The notes below the pieces were generated by a model. It ran no database searches. It was not told where the DNA came from and saw only the letters and a list, made by a program, of their open reading frames with translations. A DNA stretch of 64,000 bases from Gnetum montanum (Eukaryota > Streptophyta > Gnetopsida > Gnetales > Gnetaceae). Made by a program: the position numbers and the translations under genes. Position 1 is the first letter of the stretch. Each line of letters opens with the position of its first letter. Shown in pieces: positions 23,870 to 34,691 of the stretch. The DNA lies in NCBI GenBank assembly GCA_015680685.1, contig MNCI01012636.1, positions 5,114 to 69,113 on the forward strand, in the 5' to 3' direction.

Positions 23870-24525
23870 TCCCCCCCTTCCCTAACATCACACTTTGCAT
23901 AATGGCTCTTGGATGAAAGTTGGAACTTGAGGAAGCATGCCAGAGGGACCATAGGACATCTAAATGAAGCTAGAATCATCGTAAGGAGCTTGGGATCATG
24001 CACACAAACTCAAAGTGTGACATAGTAAAGCTCTATCTCCATACTTATGTTCGTATTCATTAAAACTAGATGGTGAAGATGAAGAGGAAGATGGTGAACT
24101 AGGAGAATTACCATAGCTTGTATATATTTTCCTATGGTTCCTTGACTTATCTCTTCTAAGTTTGGTGAAGGTCCTAGGTCTGGAGGCCCTTCTTGTTCTA
24201 GAACTTGTTCCATCCCCTATAAGATTGGTCAAGACAACTAAAATTGGTCTTTGAATGTAGTAAGGGTCAAAATCAACATATAAGACCCCTAATTATAGTG
24301 ATTCACTCTAATTTTCTTAAATATAGATCTTATCATTTCTCTTATGAGTGTTCTTATTATTTACTGAGCTATCAGCCTTATGTGAAGGAGACATGTTTTT
24401 AGTTAATAATGTGTATGACTTAAAATATTAATATTTTCCAAAAGATAAATCATTAATGCTATATAGCAATTGTTTTTGATATAAATAATCTAAATTACTA
24501 GCACCATCCCTGGCAACAATGCCAG
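23870..24525 (-). pseudogene. E5 internal scrap next to its 5' LTR
   Basis: Between the E4 LTR and the E5 LTR lies about 650 bp with a primer-site-like CCCTGGCAACAATGCCAG at 24508-24525 and a serine/arginine-rich minus-strand frame (SSPSSFNEYEHKYGDRALL, 24232-23996) like the charged N-terminal part of Athila-type gag. The rest of the element is missing or displaced. Confidence 0.45.
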
Positions 24526-25514
24526 TGTTGAGCGGTGAGTGTTCCCTATGCCTAACCATATGAATCACAAGCGTTGAATTTTGTGGTTGAGATTAATATG
24601 ATATTTAGATCATTAAGTGTTAATCATAGGTCACTATCTTCTCACTTGGACTAGTGATAGCTCTATCAAGTATTGTTTAGTTTAAAGTGAGGCATATGAT
24701 TATTGATGTTGTGTGGCTATGGTTAAGGCTATATGAAAATATGAAAATTAATTACTAATTTAATCTAACTAATAACAAAAAGATAAATTCTAAACTATCC
24801 TAAAGATGATGAGTGTCCATTTCAATCATGTTGTACATATCCTGAACTCACATATCCATTGCTAGGATTACCAAGTATTATGCTACTAGGTGAACCAAGC
24901 AATAACACTACTCTGATTACCAAGTGAATATGTGTTTACACTTGAAATTGGTTGCACTTATTTGACTAATTAAGTAATATGCATGAAAATGTAAATATTA
25001 GGTAAGTACATGAAAAGTGAATTGCATTAAAAGAAAATCTATAATAAGTCAAAATGCTACAATGAATATGAATCAATCTTGATCTTATTGTCATTCATGA
25101 AATGTATCTAGGTATAATGCCACTCAAATAAGACATTGTACAATTGACTCAAATCCACATTGCAGGCACTCACTGACTATTTGTGAATATTACAAAAGAA
25201 AATTGCAAGAGTCTGGCTACACTATTGACTAAATGATACCAAATACATGATAGATGCTTATATATTTATAAGTAAATAAAGACATTGCATCGACATATAT
25301 GCATTAATGCATTTGGCTGCATCAATGGAGATGTGTCAATGTAACTAAGTTATAGTAAATGTGATGTAGCATCTATGCTATAGTATATGTGACATAGCAT
25401 CTATGATGTAGCATCCAACTGAGATGTGTCAATGGAGATGTGTCAATGTAGATACGACATAGCATCTACGATATTGTAGCTGATTGATATACTCAACAAA
25501 ATAATGCTTCATTA
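24526..25514 (-). mobile_element. E5 5' LTR (Athila-like, minus orientation)
   Basis: Begins TGTTGAGCGGTGAGTGTTCC and CTAACCATATGAATCACAAG, clearly related to the other TGATGAG LTR ends. It is preceded by a decayed tRNA-Asp-type primer site and ends near ATGCTTCATTA. The 25370-25480 part holds degenerate repeats of ACATAGCATCTA. Both LTR termini are mutated. Confidence 0.65.
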
Positions 25515-26695
25515 TTAGTTATAGTCATTCTTTTTATTTTCAACACCCCCTTCTTATTTTAAGTACATTAAGTATTTCTTATAAAATATTTTGTTATCTA
25601 CCTACATTCAGTTTCAAATTAATATTAATTTTAGCCTTTTAAATATGTCTTTTTATTTTTACATTCTATATTTATGTTAATTTTTCTTTTTTTCTTTTAT
25701 ATTTCTAATTGAATCAAGCAACCTCATGCTACTCTTTAATACATGGAAAACATAATAATAATAGAGAAAATCAGAATGTTATGTTCCTCTCTAACAAATA
25801 GGTTCCACAGATTTCAATAACTAATCTTTTGGAAGACCTTGCAAGTCATACCTAAAATTAAACATAGTAAAATTCATGAAATCACTTAAGGGACATGAAT
25901 AAATTACTTAGAAACTCACAAAATACTGAGCATTCCAAAATTAATTATTTGAAAAACTTAGTACACCAAGTATGAAATTTTATAATTCAACAAGTATACT
26001 TGAATATACCATAAGAATTAAATACTTTACAATATCCATAAATTGTTTCACCAATATCTCATATAAATATAATTTAAGTACAAGGTTATATAAAATACCA
26101 AAGATATTCAAAAGTGCCATTTTAAAAATATATAACATAGCTCCAAAGATAAAATAATGCTTGAAATCTTCATTCATAAATCATCATCCAATTACAATGC
26201 TTTAGTTGTGAACTTTGATCCATTATCCACATTGTCATTTAGAAACTCCATCCAAGCCTTTTAATTATAACCTTCATGAAACACATAAGAGAAGGATTAA
26301 AGTAACTTCACAGTACAAGAAACCACCTTGGTGCTACCTAAAACAAGCTAGAAGATGGGATCCACATTGTAAGAAACATTGTTAGAACCAATAACAATTA
26401 AGTTAATGGTCAATCTACACCATTAACATTATCATTAATTCATCAAATACCATTGACCCATAATTTGCATTACCAGTAATATTCTATGAGTTATCACATC
26501 AAATGTTAGAATAGCTATAAGGTTGATACTAACATAAACTAGCCATCAAGGATTGTTTATTGTGAAAAATCATCTATCTAAGCCAAACCTTATGAATAAA
26601 TGTCTAATTATTGGATTAGCTAACCCTTACAAAAGAATGTCCATATGTTAGGTTATGTTATGGCTAGCATCAACCTATAGCTATTTGATGAGCAA
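25515..26695. other. AT-rich sequence between E5 and E6, no gene seen
   Basis: Strongly AT-rich with no coding region of recognisable type; probably old decayed repeat DNA. Confidence 0.6.
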
Positions 26696-27063
26696 CGAGT
26701 GTTCCTAACTTCCAATCATACAAATCACACAAGCATTGTATGAGAATTGATCATAATCTGTGGATGGGATAATATATTCTCTAAAGAGCTAATGCTAAGA
26801 TCATTGATTGTTGTCTTCCCACTAGAGTTAGTAGTGATCAAAGCATATGGTTTAACTTACAATGAAGTATATGATGTCATGATGTTATTTAGCTATAGTA
26901 ATGCTAAAGTAAGAAACATGGTAAATTAAATCTTTTCATACATATCTTAGTTAGTATAACTACCACTTGGATTACCAAGTAACTTGCTATTAGGAAAATT
27001 AAGTAATGTTATTTCTAGGTTACTAAATTATTATATGTTGTGACTGAAACAAATTTTACTTAT

Positions 27064-28006
27064 TGATGAGTGGTGGGTATCCATACACTCAACCATACGA
27101 ATACGAGCATTTTCACTCGCGATTCGGTCGAACTCCATAGACTAAATGCCTACACGCCCCATGGAACACTTAGGGTTAATTATTCGTTATCTTTCCAAAC
27201 TTACTTGTATTTGTCACGGTGTATGGTTAAGCAAGTCTGAGGTATATGATTTTTATGGTATTTTATGTTTTATGTCTTCTAAGCTAAAGGGTGAAGGGTT
27301 GAGAAACTAAGTACTAACTCTAACTAATGCACTAAGTCTAAATTACCTAGCATCAGCATCCGTTCCCACTTACCGTACACACCCTGAACCTATGCAACCG
27401 CGGCTACCAAACGCTAATCGTTACTGGGATCACCACGCGTAACGCACGTGCTTGAAGTAGTCATACTGAGGCACTTAACTAGCCTAAGCGTGATGAGCAT
27501 CCGTTCCTTGACTATCTGTACACATCCTTAAATTCTCGTAATCAAGTTGTACTCATCTTGCGTTAGTAGGAGATAAGGGTGAGAGAAACTAATCGCGATG
27601 AGCATCCGTTTCTTGATTATCTATACACATCCGTAAATGCTCGTAATCAAGTCGTACTCATTCCATGCTATTGCAGGTAATAAATAACAAGTAATAAAAT
27701 CCTATTCCATGCACTACAAGGTTTATCCACAAAGCTCGTCTTTATTGCCGTACACAACTTGCGTTCAGGTACAATGTTGCTCAAATAAAGATCCGTTTAC
27801 TTGGGAAATCCTACTACAGGCACATGGAAAATATTCTATCTCTAGAGTGATCAATCTACCAAAGTTTCCCTACTTCTAGCCTAGGATTATGATTAAGGGG
27901 AGTGCTGCCTCTTATTTATAGATATGGCGGCAGACCGCGATATCGCGTACGCGATATCGCAGGGGAAGACGCGATATCACGGCTCATGTGATATCGCGTC
28001 CCATCA
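27064..28006 (-). repeat. E7 3' LTR
   Basis: Plus-strand ends are TGATGAGTGGTGGG and CGCGTCCCATCA. A TATA box on the element strand (TATAAATAAGAGG) lies at about 27911-27923, close to the palindrome. Confidence 0.92.
27937..27960. promoter_or_regulatory. Perfect 24-bp palindrome next to the LTR TATA box
   Basis: Half-site GCGATATCGCGT followed by its exact reverse complement. In the element's direction it lies about 15 bp upstream of TATAAATA in U3. Further GATATC-containing half-sites (GCGATATCAC, GTGATATCGCG) follow at 27971-27998. A dimeric factor-binding site is the natural reading; no factor is identified. Confidence 0.7.
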
Positions 28007-28021
28007 TACCCCCATGACTAA
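28007..28021 (-). other. E7 polypurine tract region
   Basis: TACCCCCATGACTAA on the plus strand, i.e. a G5 tract directly inside the 3' LTR; this primes plus-strand DNA synthesis. The 13-mer CCCCCATGACTAA recurs at 28577-28589, 30001-30013 and 20934-20946. Confidence 0.75.
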
Positions 28022-28200
28022 ATGAAAACTCATCCTTGAGTTCATTACAATAATATTAGGTAGGTATGGGATTATTGACTCAATGGAAACTAATGGGATG
28101 ACATGTGAACGGATCATCATTACAAGACACAACAACTGGTGTTTATGACAACAAGGGTGAACACCTCATTACATTGACATCAGGCCTCATTTGGTAGCTA

Positions 28201-28248
28201 GAGAGAAGAGAGGAGAGAGAAGAGGAGAGAAGAAGAGAGAAGAAGTCT
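28201..28248. repeat. GA-rich purine tract
   Basis: GAGAGAAGAGAGGAGAGAG-type low-complexity sequence, all purine for over 40 bases. Confidence 0.9.
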
Positions 28249-29780
28249 TGCTGCTACCAATGCCTAGATTACGCCTTTCGTTGTCCATCCATAAATAAGT
28301 GCATCATCGGTCTTGCTCCTTGCATAGCTGCTTCCAGTACTGCTCCATTCATAGTGCTCCCTCCAGATCCTGTCCATTGTTGCATGATCGCCATCTGCAC
28401 ACACAACACAGTCTTGTATTAGTAAGGGTAGATGAATTTCAATGTGGTAATACCTTGCTTTGGTGTAAGTCCATTGGCTGGGTTGTGGTATGGCTGATTA
28501 CAGATCTAGGAATATATAAATGATGACTACTAAAGGTGTAGGGGTTAGGAGAAAATCGAAAAAATTGGGTCCCATACCCCCATGACTAATCGCAAACCTC
28601 CAGTAGTGAAAGAATGGAGAAGGAATAAGAACAAGAAGATGGATAAAAAGAGACAACTAAGACATCGATGAAATAGATGTCAAGATGAGAATGAACAAAA
28701 GAAAATTAATTGCAAAATGTTAAGGGAAAGAATTTAACTAATGCACCAAATAGGAATGTCAGTGGGTCCTCCCCAAAGCAGGCTCATGCCCTTAATGCCC
28801 TAACAGACCCACATTCAAAGAGTTTGTAGGCTCTGGGAATGTCCTTTAGAACAAGAGTTAAAGTCTTAACCATAAGAATTTACCAAAAAGAAAACAATGC
28901 ATCTACCAAAATATACACTAATGATACAATCGGCAATGAGGTGAACAATGGAGAGAATGGTGGAAAGAAGAGGATGGAATGGAATCCCAAGAACAAGGTG
29001 GTGTACCACCCCTTGTGTGTTTCATGATTAATGTGACTTGGCAAATCTCATTCCAACTTCAGCCTTAGACCAACCACATCTAGTGACTTTGCATCAATGC
29101 ACTTGGCTAACCATCCACTTGAATGACAAGAATGCACCTCCAAGAGCCACCACCATTCCGATGAAACAAAGGAGAGAATGGGAAGTGAGAAGGGCCTTAG
29201 TTAGAGGGAACACTTTTGATTCCATAACTAGTGCTTGTAGCCCAAATTTATTTCATCTAAGGGGTCTGCTTTGAATTCTCACTTTCCTTTCTTTTCTTTT
29301 CTTTTCTCTTTGTTTTTTTTTTTCATTTTTTGTGTTTTTATGTGTGAGAACCACACCATGCAAAGACTTCTTATTTTTATTGTCTCAGCTTCCGATAATT
29401 GGGTAACATTGGAACAGCAAGAAAACTCAAGAAGAAAACATCCAAGCACCCAAGAGAATGGCCAACACAAATGCATCAAGTTCCCTTGAAGTCACACCCT
29501 TTTCAAACCTTGAGTCCTTCCATAGTTTGAGAAATACCTAGTCACTGGTTCGTTAAAGTTCTTATTTAGAAAGGGGACTGTACATTTCCAAGCTAAGGGA
29601 GACCATAGACTTTGGTGGATCGATGGATGAAGTGGACTCATTGCTTGCCATATCAAAAGAACATACCTTAGTATCAACATTGTAACTTTAAGGTAAAAAC
29701 CAAACATTAGCAATCAATGAAAAATAGTTCATACCATAGGGAAGAACACTTATTGCGTGACGAACTTACATGGTGGATGA

Positions 29781-29811
29781 TACACACACATACACACACA
29801 CACACACACAA
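29781..29811. repeat. (CA)n microsatellite
   Basis: About 14 CA dinucleotides with one interruption (ACACATACAC). Confidence 0.95.
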
Positions 29812-29849
29812 AATTGGAAAAGTATAACAATGTTGTAAAAGAAAAACAA

Positions 29850-29962
29850 GAAAAGTTAAAGAAATCTGTAAAACAAAAATGTGTAAGACAAAAACTTGTA
29901 AAACAAAAATGTGTTAAACAAAAACGTGTAAAAGAAAAAAGTGTAAAACAAAAACTTAAAAG
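29850..29962. repeat. A-rich minisatellite
   Basis: About six degenerate copies of a 15-17 bp unit GTGTAAAACAAAAA, some with CTTGT in place of GTGT. Confidence 0.85.
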
Positions 29963-30398
29963 AACTGAGGATCTCCAATGATTAGCATAGGTGGCCATCT
30001 CCCCCATGACTAAGTGGAAAGGGAGAGATCCAAAATAATGAGTGCCTATTTGAATTTCGTAATTGTGCCCAACTTCTCCCTACTGATGTTCTTAGATTAA
30101 GGGGTGGAAGTTGGCGAAGCTCATACTCCAATGTGTCTATGCCCTTGTTGTTAGCATGAGTTTACTCAGTTTGTTCCATGCATATTAGTTTGCTCTTTCT
30201 AGTAGTTGTCAACCACGGGGTGTCTACTACTTGTGTGGTTGCTACATACAGGCACCTTTGGATTTGTGTTTCCTAGGCACACCGATCACATGGAAGAAGT
30301 GCGGAACACTCTTCCATGTCATCACCCTCTAAGTCACTGTATGTGATGCATGGAACTTTCTTCTTCTTGATCTTTCCATAAATTTTTATCTTAGATAT

Positions 30399-30740
30399 CT
30401 ACAAGAAAAGATCATGGATCCCTAGGTACGCATCTACTGTACTTAGCCATGGCCTTCCCATTATAATTGGGAAGCCCCCTTCATTGTTGTTGATTTCAAT
30501 CACCAAGAAATCGGCTGGGTAAGACGATCCACACACAGTGATAATGATTTCCTCCATCAATCCCAAGGGAATGGTGATGGACTGGTCAGCCAGCTCCAGT
30601 TGGATGTTGCTCTTCTTAAGTTGGGACAGGTTCCAGGCTTGATACATCTCTCGTGATATTAAATTGACTCCAGAACCTGAGTCAAGAAGAGCCTTATGTG
30701 GTTTGTTTTTGGCGATCTGTAAATAGATCAAGGGGCTCCC
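30399..30740 (-). CDS. E7 retroviral-type aspartic protease domain
   Basis: Pepsin-like retroelement protease that would cut the gag(-pol) polyprotein. The minus-strand frame of about 110 residues contains the catalytic ALLDSGSGVNLIS, then ELADQSITIPLG and the flap-side GGFPIIMGRPWLSTV. The Asp-Ser-Gly triad is intact and the frame has no internal stop. It is continuous in sense with the gag region above but separated from it by a stop near 30780. The corresponding triads are mutated in E9 (Asn-Leu-Gly) and E10 (Glu-Ser-Arg), so this is the best preserved retroelement domain in the window. The true translation start is probably upstream in gag. Confidence 0.8.
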   Translation of the reverse strand, partial: GSPLIYLQIAKNKPHKALLDSGSGVNLISREMYQAWNLSQLKKSNIQLELADQSITIPLGLMEEIIITVCGSSYPADFLVIEINNNEGGFPIIMGRPWLSTVDAYLGIHDLFL

Positions 30741-30779
30741 AAGGTCAGATAGTTTCCTGGGAAGGTGGGCTACCTTGAT

Positions 30780-33060
30780 TCAGTCGGTTACGGTATGCAT
30801 TAACATAACCATTTGCATACTCTGTTGTTGGACTGAAGGGTGCTCTGAAGTGTTAGATGGTGGAGGCATGTACATCGGCTCAACTGTTTGTTGTTGCGAG
30901 AGTTTTTCTGGGCTTCTGGTTCTGAAGAAAGGGCTTTTCTTTGTACAGTTGTCAAAACTAGTGCCAGGTTGAATATTGACAACTCTTGCAACATTACGTT
31001 GTTGTGGTTGAGTAGGGAGTTCCCCTTGCATTGTTGGAATAGGTTGTATGGGAACTATAGGTAGAAGAGGTGCGGATGGAATTGGAGGATGGGATGAGTA
31101 TGAGATGTCTCCTGGAGGAGAAGGAGTCCTTCTAAAGTACTCTCGAACTTGGTAGTGAGGTTGGGGAGTAGTGTGACCCATAGAGTCACCTAGAGAAAGC
31201 GACTATTGCACATAATAACCATAAGGATTGGGCTACCGGTAAGGGTATTGTTGTGTTGGTGGTGGCATCCCCTATGACTGTGGGTATTGCCATTGCTGAT
31301 GTTGTCCAATGGGCTGTGGTGGAGTTCCACTTGGATAATATGTTAGTGGTTGGTGAAACTGCCTTGGGTTACCTTGAGGATAAGGTAACCTTCTGGGTGT
31401 TTGCTGTTGGTTAAGTCTTGGATTTAGTGCATACACCCCAGACTCCTGTAGATGTGAGATAATTGGACAACATCCCTTAAGATGGTCATATTGGTAGATC
31501 TCACATCCACCGTCATCGTCTGTGTCANNNNNNNNNNNNNNNNNNNNNNNNNNNNNNNNNNNNNNNNNNNNNNNNNNNNNNNNNNNNNNNNNNNNNNNNN
31601 NNNNNNNNNNNNNNNNNNNNNNNNNNNNNNNNNNNNNNNNNNNNNNNNNNNNNNNNNNNNNNNNNNNNNNNNNNNNNNNNNNNNNNNNNNNNNNNNNNNN
31701 NNNNNNNNNNNNNNNNNNNNNNNNNNNNNNNNNNNNNNNNNNNNNNNNNNNNNNNNNNNNNNNNNNNNNNNNNNNNNNNNNNNNNNNNNNNNNNNNNNNN
31801 NNNNNNNNNNNNNNNNNNNNNNNNNNNNNNNNNNNNNNNNNNNNNNNNNNNNNNNNNNNNNNNNNNNNNNCTAGAGTACGTCTGATATTTATTGTTGAAA
31901 ATTTTTAGCATTGTACTCCACCTCGTGATGGTTTCTGGTTCTAAGGACCGGTACCAACTCTCTACTTCTTTAGTGAGTGTCCTTGGGAACAACTTAAGTT
32001 TTTGCCACTCATTATCTATATTTTGCAAGGCACAGGCATCATGGAATTCCTGTAAATGATACTGCGGATCAGCGTTATATCCCCCTTCAAAACGTGAGAT
32101 ATTGTTCATATCTAAACGCTTGATCTGGCTGTCCTTTAGGTGCCTTGTTGGAATTCTAACAACCTTCATTATGTTAAGCATACTTTGGGTTGCGAGTAGG
32201 GGCTCATCATGATCATCTCTCTCATGACACCTGTGATGTCTGCGTGGTTCCCTACTCTCCCTACGTCCTTGCCCTTGTCCTCTCTCTCGACTTTCCTGTC
32301 AAGGTCTCTCATCTTTCTTACCCTTATCTGCATTGTTATGTTCATGGTGGCTGTGCCTAGATGTGGAAGGAGAGGGTGAGTGGTGAGATGAAGGGGAAGA
32401 AAAAGGGGAACCATCACCATGATGATGTTTCTTGCCTTCCCTTCTGCTGCTTTGGCCCTGATTGTTATGACGATCTAAGTGTCTATCCTTAGCGTGAGTA
32501 GTTGTTCCTTCTATGAACAGTTGATGTTCACGGGGATCAGAACCAGGGATATGTATCGTTGATCATAGGTTCTAATGCCTAACCTCCTCACCATCATGAG
32601 GAGGGTGAACATCATTTGCTAAAGAACCCGTTATAAGAGGTTCCTCATCTCCTATTTCGCTAAGGACGTGTGGGGCTTTGCCCTTCAAAAGTGTATGTTG
32701 TCCCTCCTACCTTAAGTACCTCATACGTTGTGCATCTATGGGATGATAATCCCTTGTATCAAAGTCTTCCACAACGTATTCAGCAAACAATTCTGTCATG
32801 CCAATCTGTGCCAAGGCACGGAAGAGCATGTTAGAGACTGATCGATCTGGGGGTAACATGATGTTACCTTGTAGGTCTCTCCACCACAGTTGTTCGTCCT
32901 AATGGAGGATGAAGGTAAAGTTAGGAATATACTTATCGGTATGAGTATAGACTATCTTGTATTGTTTAGGACTTGGCTAATTTTGGTTATGTGTTATATG
33001 TTGCCGACTATCTCTAGTATTAGTCCTAGGTGGTGAATTACTTTTGTGAGAAGAAGACAT
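30780..33060 (-). pseudogene. E7 gag, interrupted by stops and by the assembly gap
   Basis: Starts at ATG 33060 (MSSSHKSNSPPRTNTRDSR) and has early stops. It then shows VVEDFDTRDYHPIDAQRMRY, a charged Ser/His/Arg-rich stretch (32420-32240), and the gag core IPTRHLKDSQIKRLDMNNI, YHLQEFHDACALQNIDNEWQ and LTKEVESWYRSLEPE (32160-31900). A run of N covers 31528-31870, where a zinc-knuckle-proximal part would be expected. Beyond the gap follows a Pro/Gln-rich tail (TTPQPHYQVREYFRRTPSPP). The core has the W-W spacing typical of Ty3/gypsy gag. Stops at several points mean the protein is not made as is. Confidence 0.75.
31528..31870. other. Assembly gap (343 N)
   Basis: Unknown bases inside E7 gag. 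Long open frames across it are artefacts of the N run. Confidence 1.
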
Positions 33061-33181
33061 TTTTATCGGTGTGCTAATTCACCGTTATATAATTTTTCTG
33101 TTAATTAACCCGAAGGTTCGTTAAGGCTCCCAATGATTTGAGTGACGCCCTTTATGTTCTATTTGGCTTACAAACACTTAG

Positions 33182-33200
33182 TCCCCGGCAACAGCGCCAA
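33182..33200 (-). other. E7 primer-binding site, tRNA-Asp type
   Basis: Plus strand TCCCCGGCAACAGCGCCAA, directly left of the 5' LTR, differs at one base from the plant tRNA-Asp 3' end as known for Athila elements (CCCGGCAACGGCGCCA). This supports both the Athila assignment and the minus orientation. Confidence 0.8.
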
Positions 33201-34140
33201 TGATGAGTGGCGAGTATCCCTACACTCAACCATACGAATATGAGCATTTTCACGCATGATTCGGTTGAACTTCATAGACTAAATGCCTACACGCCCCATG
33301 GAACTCTTAGGGTTAATTATTCGTTGTCTTTCCAGACTTACTTGTATTTATCATGGTGTATGGTTAAGCAAGTCTGAGGTATATGATTTTTATGGTCTTC
33401 TATGTTTTATGTCTTCCAAGCTAAAGGGTGAAGGATTGAGAAACTAAGTACTAACTCTAACTAATGCACTAAGTCTAAATTACCTAGCGTTAGCATCCGT
33501 TCCCACTTACCGTACACACCTTGAACCTATGCAATCACGGCTACCAAATGCTAATCATTACTGGGATCACAATGCGTAATGCACATGCTTGAAGTGGTCG
33601 TACCGAGGCACTTAACTAGCCTAAGCCTGATGAGCATCCGTTCCTTGATTATTTGTACACATCCTTAAATGCTCGTAATCAAGTCGTACTCATCCCACGT
33701 TACTAGGAGACAAGGGTGAGAGAAACTAATCGCAATGAGCATCTGTTCCTTGATTATCCGTACACATCCATAAATGGTCGTAATCAAGTCGTACTCATTC
33801 CACACTACTGTAGGTAATAAATAATAGGTAATAAATAACAAGTAATAAAATCCTATTCCATGCACTACAAGGTTTATCCACAAAGCTCGTCTTTATTGCC
33901 GTACACAACTTGCGTTCAGGTACAATGTTGCTCGAATAAAGATCCGTTCACTTGGGGACTCCTACTGTGGGCACATGGAAAATATTCTATCTCTGGAGTG
34001 ATCAATCTGCCAGAGTTTTTCTACTTCTAGCCTAGGATTATGAATAAGGGGAGTGCCGCCTCTTATTTATAGATATGGCGGCGGACCGCGATATCGCGTA
34101 CGCAATATCGCAGGGGAAGACGCGATATCGCGTCCTATCA
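33201..34140 (-). repeat. E7 5' LTR
   Basis: 940 bp, ends TGATGAGTGGCGAG and CGCGTCCTATCA. It differs from the 3' LTR by scattered substitutions, an extra short AATAA-type duplication near 33820 and loss of about 20 bp near 34125. Confidence 0.92.
34088..34111. promoter_or_regulatory. 24-bp palindrome in E7 5' LTR, one mismatch
   Basis: Same site as 27937-27960 with GCAATATCGC in place of GCGATATCGC in one arm. Confidence 0.65.
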
Positions 34141-34416
34141 CTTATTCTACTAAAGTATTAATATATAATAGAAATGCAAATTGTACTAGAAAAGTAAATG
34201 ATAATGGAAAGTAAATTCTATGTTAAATGATATGCTTCAATGATAAAAAATAATCTTGATGTTTATTGCTAGCCATGAAATATATCTAGGTAAATCTCAC
34301 TCAAATAAAGAGGTCATACAATCACTTCGAATCATATTGAAGGCACTCATGAACTAATTCTAAATTCATAAAAATAAACTTAAGAATCTAGCTAAGGGTG
34401 GATTAAAAAGATACAT

Positions 34417-34597
34417 TAATTATGATGGTTATTTAGTTTTTGTAGGCATTACTAGATTCAAATAAATAGTATTATACATTAATTGTGATGGTTATTTAGT
34501 ATTTTTAGGCATTACTAGATTCAAATAAATAGTATTCATTCAATAAAACTTCTTTTCGGGGTTCGACACCCCCCCCCCCCAAATAAATAGTATTCAT
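34417..34597. repeat. Tandem duplication and C-run inside the E6 LTR
   Basis: A unit of about 58 bp (TGTGATGGTTATTTAGT...AAATAAATAGTATT) is present twice, followed by TTCTTTTCGGGGTTCGACA, a run of 11-12 C, and a third AAATAAATAGTATTCAT. Confidence 0.85.
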
Positions 34598-34691
34598 AAT
34601 ATCATATATAAGCATATGATACCACAACTACAATATCATTGGTACAATATTGTAGGTATGATGTTAAACTTAGCTTATTTAATATTCATCA

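Larger units (their letters stand above)
28022..30390. other. E7 non-coding spacer
   Basis: No retroelement protein domain is recognisable here. It holds a GA-rich tract (28201-28248), two internal copies of the polypurine-like 13-mer, a T-rich tract (29281-29335), a (CA)n microsatellite and an A-rich minisatellite. Confidence 0.7.
27064..34140 (-). mobile_element. E7: complete but pol-less Athila-like element nested in the E6 LTR
   Basis: Two LTRs (27064-28006 and 33201-34140) flank the internal region, and the whole is bounded by CTTAT at 27059-27063 and 34141-34145, the 5-bp target-site duplication expected for Ty3/gypsy integration. Own-strand order is 5' LTR, primer site, gag, protease, 2.4 kb non-coding spacer, polypurine tract, 3' LTR. 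No reverse transcriptase, RNase H or integrase is present between the protease and the 3' LTR, so it must have moved with help from another element or lost pol afterwards. The LTRs differ at many sites, including C-to-T type changes and a 20-bp indel, so the insertion is not recent. Confidence 0.9.
26696..34691 (-). mobile_element. E6 3' LTR, split by the nested element E7
   Basis: The left part is 26696-27063 (starts TGATGAGCAACGAGTG) and the right part 34141-34691 (ends AATATTCATCA, followed by the C-rich TACCCTCACGACTAAGTAG). Removing E7 and one copy of its CTTAT target duplication leaves 914 bp, in line with intact LTRs of this group. The right part carries a tandem duplication and a C-run. 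Confidence 0.85.

Noticed and set aside
31482-32181. Long open frames across 31528-31870
   Set aside because: They consist mostly of unknown residues from the N run; only the flanking minus-strand gag sequence is real.
34560-34590. GGGGTTCGACACCCC as a tRNA T-arm
   Set aside because: No acceptor stem, D-arm or anticodon arm can be placed around it, and the C-run continues beyond any stem.
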